DNA of 28,745 nucleotides from a virus: positions 1-28,745 of the IMG/VR virus record IMGVR_UViG_3300000224_000011; one strand, 5' to 3'. The position numbers were made by a program, and so were the translations under genes. Under the pieces are notes generated by a model. It searched no databases, had not been told where the DNA came from, and was given only the letters and a program-made list of their open reading frames with translations. This document shows, in pieces, positions 15,945-22,642 of the stretch. The first letter of the stretch is position 1. Every line of letters starts with the position of its first letter.

Positions 15945-17636
15945 TTATAGAGTATTTAATCCGTTTACTTGGATAGTACCATAAAATTCTGGACGTACCA
16001 TTTTCTTAGCGTAACGAGTCAATAATCCTTTACGTGGTGTGAAGGTATTTGGATCGTATACTAATGGAGTCATAATTAATGGAATGTATGGAGCAAATAC
16101 AGCACCCGTTTCTAAGAACTGAGAACCTCTAAATCCTAATAGGATTTGGTTTTCTGTCATATATGGGTTTTTGTATACTTTGTAACGTCCATTCAATTGA
16201 CCTACTTTTTGTACACCAAATGCATAAGAAGCTTTTGAAGCATCACCATCTGTATCAGCAGCAAATCCTGGAATTGATTCTAGGATAGTACCTACAGCTG
16301 GAGAACATACTAGGAAGTTTGCACCTCCACGTAATGTTTTCTGGTGAATTACATTACTTAACTTCTGGATTTTAGTTCCTAATGTTTGGAACCATTGTCC
16401 TTGGCTGTTATAGAACCCAAGTTCTGAAACAATACCATTAGCACCGTCATCTACGATAGATCTGTTGTTAACTGCAGACCATACTTCGTTTCCAGCAGCA
16501 GCATTTTCCATTAACATTCCTAAGATCTCTAAGTCAATTTCTAATGAAATGTACTCACTTAAGATTGAAGTTAATTCAGCTTCAGCATCTAGAGCGTGGT
16601 AAGCATTTAAATCTTGTGCGAACTCAGGAGTCCATACAGCTTTTAACTTACGTGTTTTAGCTACAATAGCAGATGATTTCATCTGTACGTTAATTTCTGG
16701 AATGTCAATTCCATTTTCGTTCAAGCTATTTGGCTCTGGGTTTCTATCTTCGAAATCACCTCTGTATCTATCAGTTGGTTGTAGTTGGTATACAACTGTT
16801 ACAAGATCGCCTGGTACGAATGCAACTGGTCCTACACCTACTAAATCAGCTTTAGCTACTACGAAATCTACAAATGCTCCACCATCATATTTTGTGAATG
16901 CTGAAATTTGTACTCCTGCAGCGTTTCCACTAATTGAACCTGCTGATGAACCTGAGAATAATTGGAATCCTGCAACACCTTCTTTATCTACGAAATCTAA
17001 AGAAGCAGTTGGTACAGAAACTTTCCAGTAATCTGCTGGTGATACTGTTGAAGAAGTATAAGCTGAATCATAATCTAAATCACTCCATGTTGCTTCTGCA
17101 CTTGATACATCTGAAGCCATAATTGATTGTGAGTTATTGATTGAATATCCAAATCTACCTGCACCATATAGTCCACCTGCATTTGTGTTACCAAATGGAG
17201 CTGTGTCTGCAGTTCCGTTCCCGTATAAAGAACTTCCTTTTGCAAAAGGTGTGTGATCACTTCCGTATTGGAAGTCTAAGAAGAATACTAAACCTGAAGG
17301 CAAGTTCATTGGTTGTACACTAACGAATTCTTTCGCTGCGATTTGTCCAAATACTTTTCTTACTAATGGTAAAGCAACTCCTGCCCACTGACCACCGATA
17401 TTAACAGCAGTTTGTGATTGGAATGTACCTGAAGATGCAGCACCCCCACCTGTTTGTGAAGATTCTACTACAAGTTGTTTAGCTTGGTTTTCAAGAATAA
17501 GACCCATGTTGTTTTTGTGGGTACCATTTAAACCTTCTAAAAGACCTGTTTTTTCCCATTTGCTAGATAATCTAGCCGCATCAGACTGCATAGACTGGTA
17601 TGGGTTTGCGCTTTCTAATAATGAATTTAAGCTCAT
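15945..17636 (-). CDS. 23: Major capsid protein (gp23)
   Basis: 563 residues (T4 gp23: 521). The N-terminus (MSLNSLLESANPYQSMQSDA) is a helical prosequence; LVVES at residues 55-59 is the likely prohead-protease cleavage point, followed by a flexible Gly/Ser stretch, then VNIGGQWAGVALPLVRKVFG and VSVQPMNLPSGLVFFLDFQY, the hallmark of gp23. Later motifs: VQMKSSAIVAKTRKLKAVWT, PEFAQDLNAYHALDAEAELT, LSEYISLEIDLEILGMLMEN, and a C-terminus with YDPNTFTPRKGLLTRYAKKM. Residues about 130-280 form a Gly/Ser-rich insertion. Codons are conspicuously optimised (few rare codons, regular GCT/GGT/GTA use) compared with neighbours, as expected for the most abundant protein. It follows gp22 by 33 bases and ends at a strong terminator. 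Confidence 0.97.
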   Translation of the reverse strand: MSLNSLLESANPYQSMQSDAARLSSKWEKTGLLEGLNGTHKNNMGLILENQAKQLVVESSQTGGGAASSGTFQSQTAVNIGGQWAGVALPLVRKVFGQIAAKEFVSVQPMNLPSGLVFFLDFQYGSDHTPFAKGSSLYGNGTADTAPFGNTNAGGLYGAGRFGYSINNSQSIMASDVSSAEATWSDLDYDSAYTSSTVSPADYWKVSVPTASLDFVDKEGVAGFQLFSGSSAGSISGNAAGVQISAFTKYDGGAFVDFVVAKADLVGVGPVAFVPGDLVTVVYQLQPTDRYRGDFEDRNPEPNSLNENGIDIPEINVQMKSSAIVAKTRKLKAVWTPEFAQDLNAYHALDAEAELTSILSEYISLEIDLEILGMLMENAAAGNEVWSAVNNRSIVDDGANGIVSELGFYNSQGQWFQTLGTKIQKLSNVIHQKTLRGGANFLVCSPAVGTILESIPGFAADTDGDASKASYAFGVQKVGQLNGRYKVYKNPYMTENQILLGFRGSQFLETGAVFAPYIPLIMTPLVYDPNTFTPRKGLLTRYAKKMVRPEFYGTIQVNGLNTL

Positions 17637-17669
17637 GTCTAAAATTTTTAATTGTTTATTATTTATTTT

Positions 17670-18782
17670 TTAAATTAAACCTGCAAGTTTTCGCATACGG
17701 TTATAAATATCATTTGATTCTACAATTGGTTGTTTTGTAGCTTTTGGTTCTAAACCACTAGCTTTTGAAGCAGATCCTTTTTTTACTGATTCATTAATTG
17801 TTGGAGTAGTTACAGTTGATGTAATTCCTTCATTTAATGTTTCAAAAATAGTTTTTGCTTGTTCTACATTAATTGCTTTGTCAAATGCTTTTAATACCTT
17901 AACTTTTTTACTTTCGGTTAAGTTTTTTGCTTTAAAGATTTTGTTAGTGTAAAGTAACTTAGCGTTTAATAGGTTTACTTCTTGTAATTCAACTTTAAGA
18001 GCTTCGATTTCATCTAATGCTTCTTTAAATCTCATTTTTTCAGTTTCTTTCTCGATCTTAGTGTCATCTTTGTCACCATCTTCGTTTCCAGCCCCTTTTT
18101 CGCCTTTTACCTTTTCATCTAATTCTTCCTTTTTAGCTTCGTCGATTTCTACGTCTACGCTTACTTCGTCTTCAACATCAATGTCTTCAACGTCCTCTAC
18201 TTCAACTTCGTCTTCTACGAATTCGTCGCCTGGCTCTATTTCGCCAGATTCAACCATGTCTTTAATGACATCTTCGATGAAACCTTTAAGGTCGTCTTCT
18301 GACATATCTTCAAGGTCGATATCCTCGTCCTCAATTTTATCATCTTCGTCCTCTTTTTCATCTTTCATACCGTCCTTATAGCCTTCTTCTTCAGCGTCAG
18401 TTCGTGCATCTTCATCTAATTCCAATTCAGCCAGTAACTCATCTAGATTAACTTCATCTTCTGATAATTCTTTTTCTTCCTCTTCCTGTACAGTAGATTG
18501 TCCTACTTTTTTAGGTGTTAGATCTTTTAAAGAATCACCTGCGGGTGAATTTTTTCTTTCAAAGCTTGGGGCATCCATTTCTTTAACTTCATCCTTATCT
18601 TCTTCTTTTGCTTCTTTTACCTCGTCATCATCTTTATCCATCTCTTCTAATTTAGCAGATAGTTGATTTTTTAGGTAAGGAGTAAAAGCTTCCTCAAGGG
18701 CAAGTTTAGCATTAGCGATGGCAGTTTCTTTGACAGCTTTAGCATCAGCAATAGCTTCGGTTAACAAATCTCTGTTTGTCAT
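17670..18782 (-). CDS. Prohead scaffold protein (gp22-like), highly acidic
   Basis: 370 residues. Residues 1-50 are an Ala/Lys/Glu helix (LLTEAIADAKAVKETAIANA). Residues about 50-230 are overwhelmingly Asp/Glu, with small helical islands such as LKGFIEDVIKDMV (165-177). Residues 245-320 form a coiled coil ending in ESKKVKVLKAFDKAINVEQA and KTIFETLNEGI, which I recognise from gp22-type scaffolds. The C-terminus SNDIYNRMRKLAGLI is also typical. Position between protease gp21 and capsid gp23 is exactly that of T4 gene 22. The scaffold fills the prohead and is degraded by gp21. The acidic stretch (18060-18420) has a higher GC content and a low-complexity tct/tcg pattern. The ATG lies at the end of a leader with a hairpin. 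Confidence 0.85.
   Translation of the reverse strand: MTNRDLLTEAIADAKAVKETAIANAKLALEEAFTPYLKNQLSAKLEEMDKDDDEVKEAKEEDKDEVKEMDAPSFERKNSPAGDSLKDLTPKKVGQSTVQEEEEKELSEDEVNLDELLAELELDEDARTDAEEEGYKDGMKDEKEDEDDKIEDEDIDLEDMSEDDLKGFIEDVIKDMVESGEIEPGDEFVEDEVEVEDVEDIDVEDEVSVDVEIDEAKKEELDEKVKGEKGAGNEDGDKDDTKIEKETEKMRFKEALDEIEALKVELQEVNLLNAKLLYTNKIFKAKNLTESKKVKVLKAFDKAINVEQAKTIFETLNEGITSTVTTPTINESVKKGSASKASGLEPKATKQPIVESNDIYNRMRKLAGLI
17701..17710 (-). promoter_or_regulatory. Late promoter word inside end of scaffold gene, probably for gp23
   Basis: The exact core ATATTTATAA occurs on the coding strand inside the last codons of the scaffold gene (encoding D-I-Y-N), 64 bases before the capsid ATG at 17636. 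No other copy lies in the 33-base gap, so this is the best candidate for separate capsid transcription. Confidence 0.45.
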
Positions 18783-18806
18783 AATCCCAAAATTTAGTTT
18801 GTGAAA

Positions 18807-18827
18807 TACGCTTATTCATGAAGCGTA
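18807..18827 (-). other. Hairpin in leader of scaffold gene
   Basis: Inverted repeat TACGCTT / AAGCGTA with a seven-base loop, located between a degenerate late promoter word (18828-18837) and the scaffold ATG at 18782. There is no T-run after it, so it is not a terminator; it would lie at the very 5' end of the mRNA. Confidence 0.5.
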
Positions 18828-18837
18828 ATAGAAATAT
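18828..18837 (-). promoter_or_regulatory. Degenerate late promoter word, scaffold-capsid unit
   Basis: Coding strand ATATTTCTAT, eight of ten bases matching the late core. It is the only candidate in the 192-base gap after the protease gene and lies after the terminator there, so the scaffold-capsid unit must start here or nearby. Confidence 0.35.
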
Positions 18838-18848
18838 TTATTTAGTCG

Positions 18849-18874
18849 ACATCATATAAGAATGTTCATGATGT
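18849..18874 (-). other. Second inverted repeat upstream of scaffold gene
   Basis: Inverted repeat ACATCAT / ATGATGT with a 12-base spacer, upstream of the candidate promoter. Possible operator-like dyad; no T-run and no known binding site recognised. Confidence 0.3.
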
Positions 18875-18911
18875 ATTACAGTTATACGTATATGAAAATA
18901 TTTTAAAATAC

Positions 18912-18934
18912 AAAAAGCGCTCAAAATGAGCGCT
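18912..18934 (-). terminator. Intrinsic terminator after prohead protease gene
   Basis: Coding strand: AGCGCTCA, loop TTT, TGAGCGCT, then further T residues (five T in all). Eight perfect base pairs (18934-18927 with 18923-18916), 40 bases after the protease stop. It ends the transcript that carries the head-core genes. Confidence 0.9.
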
Positions 18935-18974
18935 CAATGTTTTAAATCCGTCGGTAGCGTCCGAAGAAATATTT

Positions 18975-19583
18975 TTATGTTATCGAGCAAGAGCCTTTAG
19001 AACAAAGTATTTCATGTATTATACTATTGATTTTAGTATAATCAAATAATTCTAAATTTTCTTTTCCTTCTTTAATCATATGCATGTACGATCCAGGATT
19101 AGAAGGAGTTGAAACAAAATCCCAACAAAGTAATTCAAAGTCATCTTGTACCTCCATTACACCATTTCTTTCCTCTAATGAACCCATACCACGAGATGAT
19201 ACCCCCACTGTAACTCCATTTCCAACTAGTGCTTTTAATATATCCCCTGAAGGTGTGGGTAGTACTTCAATTTTACCTATAATATTATCTCCATCCCATC
19301 TATACCCTGATATTAGGTGTGATACATTTTGTAAATTGATTACTTGTGATTCGGGATGGTCTAGTTCACCCATTGAACGTCTTTGTTCAATTAATTCACT
19401 ATATTTATCCATTTCTCTTTCCCACAATTCTTTAGAATAATACCTACCGTTTCCGTTTTTTACTTCACAGGTAGCTAATATCCCTTCAACAATCATGTTC
19501 CCATTACTAGCACTAACACTTTCAGTTAATGAAGTAGGAGGAATTTGAATTGTATGGGTCTCTATTAATAGTTTTTTACTCAT
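18975..19583 (-). CDS. 21: Prohead core protease (gp21)
   Basis: 202 residues (T4 gp21: 212). Serine-protease features of the T4 gp21/herpes assemblin type: catalytic His in MGELDHPES (His76), nucleophile in VTVGVSSRGMGS (Ser129/Ser130), and the following acidic strand with LLCWDFVSTPSNPGSY (residues 151-166). The start includes NGNMIVEGILATCEVKNGNG and RYYSKELWE, the usual 'G-x-x-G-R-Y-Y' substrate-side loop. It cleaves scaffold and capsid prosequences inside the prohead. The C-terminus ILCSKGSCSIT is Cys-containing and unusual. Its ATG overlaps the preceding gene by 8 bases (ATGAGTAA), suggesting coupled translation. Confidence 0.95.
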   Translation of the reverse strand: MSKKLLIETHTIQIPPTSLTESVSASNGNMIVEGILATCEVKNGNGRYYSKELWEREMDKYSELIEQRRSMGELDHPESQVINLQNVSHLISGYRWDGDNIIGKIEVLPTPSGDILKALVGNGVTVGVSSRGMGSLEERNGVMEVQDDFELLCWDFVSTPSNPGSYMHMIKEGKENLELFDYTKINSIIHEILCSKGSCSIT

Positions 19584-20919
19584 TGTCTATTTCTGTTTCG
19601 TCAACCATTTCCTTTTTTGCATACTTAGCTCCACAAGATTTTTCATAGATTTTTTCCATTTTCATTTTCTTTCTTTCTAAATCTTTGATCTCTCTTTGCA
19701 TTTGTTTCATTTTAGACTTATCAATTAATTCACTTAGATTTTCATCCTCTTGAATTGAACTAACTCTATCTACTTTTTCTTGAATATGGTCATGTAGGAA
19801 ATCTAATTGAGCTTCCATTTTTACCTTTTCAGCTTCTTTTCCTATTTCAGCTAATTTACTATCAATTGATTCTTTTTTCATTTTTTTCTTTTTATCTTTA
19901 GCTGCTTTTGCCATTGGTTCTTTTGTATCACCGTCGCCATCTACATCTGGGTAGTCAGGTCTTGATTCTTCATCCATACCCGCTTTTTCTTGGGAAGCTT
20001 CAATTGCTTTTTCTCTTGCTTCTTCTACTTCATTTTCATCCATTGGTAATTTTTCTTCCTCCTCAGCATATAGTCCTTTATGATATTGAGAACCGGCTTG
20101 TTGTTGCCATTCATCCTCAGACATTATTTGTCTAAACATATCTCCTGATTGTGCTGCTAATGAATTTGGGTTACCTGATGTTACAACTCCACCTAATGAT
20201 TCTTTAACTAATTCTTTTAGTTTAGATTCTTTAACAGGTACCATATCAGATTTTCCATCTTTTAGTTTATCACTATACCCACTACCCCCATAGGTTTTAC
20301 CTGAGTTTTCTTCTACTTTTTGTTCTGTATATCCTATACCTACACCAAATTGACCTTCTTTTACATAGTGTAATTGATCTTTAGCTAGGTTTTTAATTAC
20401 TTTTTCTTGAGCTTCTGCTAATGATAAACTAGGATCATTTTTACATTCATAATAAACACCGTTCATCATTTCCTGGGCATTAACATTGTTAATGTTATCT
20501 ACTTTAGGTGAATAATCATAATTACGTTTTTCAATATTTTCTACTGTACCATCAACTTTTTTAGCTTCTGCTTTAATTTTTTCATCTTGTTCCTTTGTAT
20601 TAACTTTTTCTTTGTCGTTAACAACAGGTTTTAGTGATTTAGCTTTTTCTTCAGCAAGAAAAGCTTCAAATTTATTTTCCCAAGCTTGTTTATTTGGGTT
20701 AAAATCTTCTGAAGTTAGCTTTACTAAAGGTTGTAATGTAACTACACCACCTAATTCTTCATTTATAATGCTTTTATTCTTTAGAATATTTTCAGCATCT
20801 TTAAAAGAAGTAATATTACTAATTAAATTAGGGTACGTAGATTTTGCTTCTTTTAAGAATAAATCTTTGCGACCCCCACCATTTTTAATTTGGTTGTATT
20901 GTTCTTGTAGTGTTTTCAT
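19576..20919 (-). CDS. Head-core-region protein of unknown function with EF-hand-like loop
   Basis: 447 residues, charged and mostly helical, no membrane segment. The hexapeptide LGGVVT occurs twice, at residues 56-61 (EELGGVVTLQP) and 242-247 (ESLGGVVTSGN), suggesting a short repeated binding or cleavage element. At 322-334 is DYPDVDGDGDTKE, a D-x-D-G-D-G-D calcium-loop pattern like dockerin or EF-hand loops, followed by a Lys run (KAAKDKKKKMKKES). The last 100 residues are a coiled coil (MKQMQREIKDLERKKMKMEK). It lies directly before and overlaps the protease gene, in the position where T4 carries prohead core genes 67 and 68, so an internal head or core role is likely. I do not recognise a named family. 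Confidence 0.6.
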   Translation of the reverse strand: MKTLQEQYNQIKNGGGRKDLFLKEAKSTYPNLISNITSFKDAENILKNKSIINEELGGVVTLQPLVKLTSEDFNPNKQAWENKFEAFLAEEKAKSLKPVVNDKEKVNTKEQDEKIKAEAKKVDGTVENIEKRNYDYSPKVDNINNVNAQEMMNGVYYECKNDPSLSLAEAQEKVIKNLAKDQLHYVKEGQFGVGIGYTEQKVEENSGKTYGGSGYSDKLKDGKSDMVPVKESKLKELVKESLGGVVTSGNPNSLAAQSGDMFRQIMSEDEWQQQAGSQYHKGLYAEEEEKLPMDENEVEEAREKAIEASQEKAGMDEESRPDYPDVDGDGDTKEPMAKAAKDKKKKMKKESIDSKLAEIGKEAEKVKMEAQLDFLHDHIQEKVDRVSSIQEDENLSELIDKSKMKQMQREIKDLERKKMKMEKIYEKSCGAKYAKKEMVDETEIDNE

Positions 20920-20923
20920 GTTT

Positions 20924-21160
20924 TTATTTTAATAATGTTTCTATGTCTTTCAAATAATCGTTAATTATGTCTGTAGGTTTTATTACAGCAAAAGTATCTG
21001 GTTGTTCCCTGTATACTTTTATAGTTTCTATTTTTGCTTGACGTAGTAATTTTTTAATATTATCTATTCTATCCTCTATTTTACTAAAGGCATCAATTCG
21101 CTCCTGTTGGAACCTTTCTGATTTGCTTTCTTCTTCTTTAATTATTTTATACTTATACAT
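20924..21160 (-). CDS. Small helical head-core-region protein
   Basis: 78 residues: MYKYKIIKEEESKSERFQQE, then a single long helix (RIDAFSKIEDRIDNIKKLLR) and a C-terminal helix (VIKPTDIINDYLKDIETLLK). No membrane segment. Gap to the next gene is 4 bases and the upstream gene ends one base before its ATG, so it belongs to the portal-to-protease operon. By place and size it could be the counterpart of T4 gp67 or gp68 core proteins, but there is no sequence proof. Confidence 0.55.
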   Translation of the reverse strand: MYKYKIIKEEESKSERFQQERIDAFSKIEDRIDNIKKLLRQAKIETIKVYREQPDTFAVIKPTDIINDYLKDIETLLK

Positions 21161-21161
21161 A

Positions 21162-21770
21162 TTAAAATAATTTATCTACTTCAAGTCCTGATCCTTTTTG
21201 TACATAAGTACCATTTTTTGTTTTAGGGACTAATTTATATTTAAATTGTTTTACATATGCATTATCACTAACCCCATTTTCTGTTGCTTTAGGTCCTGGA
21301 CCTAAATCTTCACCAGGTTGTTCAGCAGATTCTTCTACTTCTTTATACCCTAATTCTTTATATGCCTTAATATTTGGTTTTGAACCTTTTAATCTAAAAG
21401 CATATGGTGTATTGTAAGCACCCGCACCTCCTGAAGTAGATATTTCTTCTACTTCTTCTTCATTCATTGCTTTTTTATATTCTTCTGGGTAGTTATTTCT
21501 AACGTGTGTTCTAATAGTATTTCTTAGGGATCTAGCTTGTTCATATATATCTAAAAACTTTTTATCATCTTTTACTTTTTGATATACACCTTTTGCTGTT
21601 TTTGTTAATTCATCCACATCTTCAACTAATTTAGTCAAATTAGGAACATAATCAATAGACCAAGATATAGCACCAGTAGTAGGATCTTTATCTGTGACTA
21701 CAGATTTAACACCCCCACTTACTTTTGTATCTCCTACCTCTATTTCCTTAAGTTTATATTTATAAGCCAT
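21162..21770 (-). CDS. Head-core-region protein of unknown function
   Basis: 202 residues. Residues 1-45 form a beta-rich start (MAYKYKLKEIEVGDTKVSGG, then TTGAISWSIDYVP), residues 45-105 are helical (LTKLVEDVDELTKTAKGVYQ), and residues 106-125 carry the acidic stretch EEVEEI followed by STSGGAGAYNTPYAF. The second half is Gly/Pro/Lys-rich. The TSGGAGAYNTPYAF motif is one I remember from proteins of the head-assembly region of environmental T4-like phages, but I know no function. The N-terminus resembles that of the next small gene (MxYKYK). The ATG overlaps the upstream gene by 11 bases, indicating translational coupling. Confidence 0.55.
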   Translation of the reverse strand: MAYKYKLKEIEVGDTKVSGGVKSVVTDKDPTTGAISWSIDYVPNLTKLVEDVDELTKTAKGVYQKVKDDKKFLDIYEQARSLRNTIRTHVRNNYPEEYKKAMNEEEVEEISTSGGAGAYNTPYAFRLKGSKPNIKAYKELGYKEVEESAEQPGEDLGPGPKATENGVSDNAYVKQFKYKLVPKTKNGTYVQKGSGLEVDKLF

Positions 21771-22617
21771 TTGATACTCGAATTTCTTTAACTAATTCAT
21801 AATATTGTAATAAATCAACTAAGTTAGAATTATCTACTTTATCATTTTTACCCAATTCTATTAAAAATTTAGCTACTTCAGTAATTTTAACTTGTGTAGC
21901 TTTATCTTTAATACTTAAAGACTCTTTATTTAAAGTTTCTTTTAATTCTTGGATTTTGGTATTGTAAAATTTCCTTAAACCAGGTGTAGAATCTACTGAA
22001 TATATAAATTCCTTAAGTACTTGTTTTTGATCATTACTTAATGAGTTATATTTATCATTAAATTTTTCCAGTAAGATTTTATAAGTTAATGTTCTTATAT
22101 CTTTATCATATCCTGAATATTCTTCAAGTAGTTGATCTTTCTTAGATTGGTTAATTTTAGATCTAGTTAAGAATTCTAAAAGTGTAATTTTATTATCAAT
22201 TAGTTGGTTATTATCAATAACCCCATTTGTATTACTCCCTTCTATTAAAGTATATAAAGCTGCAATTTCTTTATAATTTTTTATCTTAGCACTAAAGAAT
22301 GTATTTAAGTCATAATTTTCTTTAATCTCATTGATTAAATTATATTTTTGTTTCTTAAGTACACTTCTATTAAAATGTTTTGAACTATCTAATGTAGTGT
22401 TTATATATAAACTTGCTTTTACTTCAGTTAATACTGAAGACTTGCTAATGGATTCGTATAATTTGTATTCGCGCCCCAGTTCCGTTTTAACAAAATATTT
22501 TCTTAAAATATCTACAGCTGCGGAGTCATTACCTGAAAGGGTATCTGAGGTTATCTGTCTAACTAATAGTTCAAACAGGATACCTGTATTTTTATACTTT
22601 GAGTGTTTAATTTTCAT
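21760..22617 (-). CDS. Conserved helical protein after portal gene
   Basis: 285 residues. The true start is most likely the ATG at 22617 (MKIKHSKYKNTGILFELLVR); the codon before it is TTG and would add only one residue. The protein is almost wholly alpha-helical with many Lys/Asn/Leu, including ITSDTLSGNDSAAVDILRKY and YSGYDKDIRTLTYKILLEKF-like helices. The opening 'SKYKNTG-x-LFELLVRQIT' is a block I recall from proteins located next to the portal gene in marine T4-like phages, function unknown. It starts the head-core operon under a promoter word 15 bases upstream that overlaps the portal stop codon, and it overlaps the next gene by 11 bases. A role in prohead initiation or core assembly is inferred from position only. 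Confidence 0.6.
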   Translation of the reverse strand: MKIKHSKYKNTGILFELLVRQITSDTLSGNDSAAVDILRKYFVKTELGREYKLYESISKSSVLTEVKASLYINTTLDSSKHFNRSVLKKQKYNLINEIKENYDLNTFFSAKIKNYKEIAALYTLIEGSNTNGVIDNNQLIDNKITLLEFLTRSKINQSKKDQLLEEYSGYDKDIRTLTYKILLEKFNDKYNSLSNDQKQVLKEFIYSVDSTPGLRKFYNTKIQELKETLNKESLSIKDKATQVKITEVAKFLIELGKNDKVDNSNLVDLLQYYELVKEIRVSNGL

Positions 22618-22632
22618 CAAAAATATATTTAT

Positions 22633-22642
22633 TTATAAATAT
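22633..22642 (-). promoter_or_regulatory. Putative late promoter, head-core operon
   Basis: Coding strand CTAATATTTATAAATAAATA; core ATATTTATAA ends 15 bases before the ATG at 22617 and touches the portal stop codon (22642-22644). Confidence 0.65.

Noticed and set aside
16934-17323. Overlapping short frames on both strands inside the capsid gene
   Set aside because: They are out-of-frame readings of the capsid gene, rich in Leu, His and Gln, with no family likeness.
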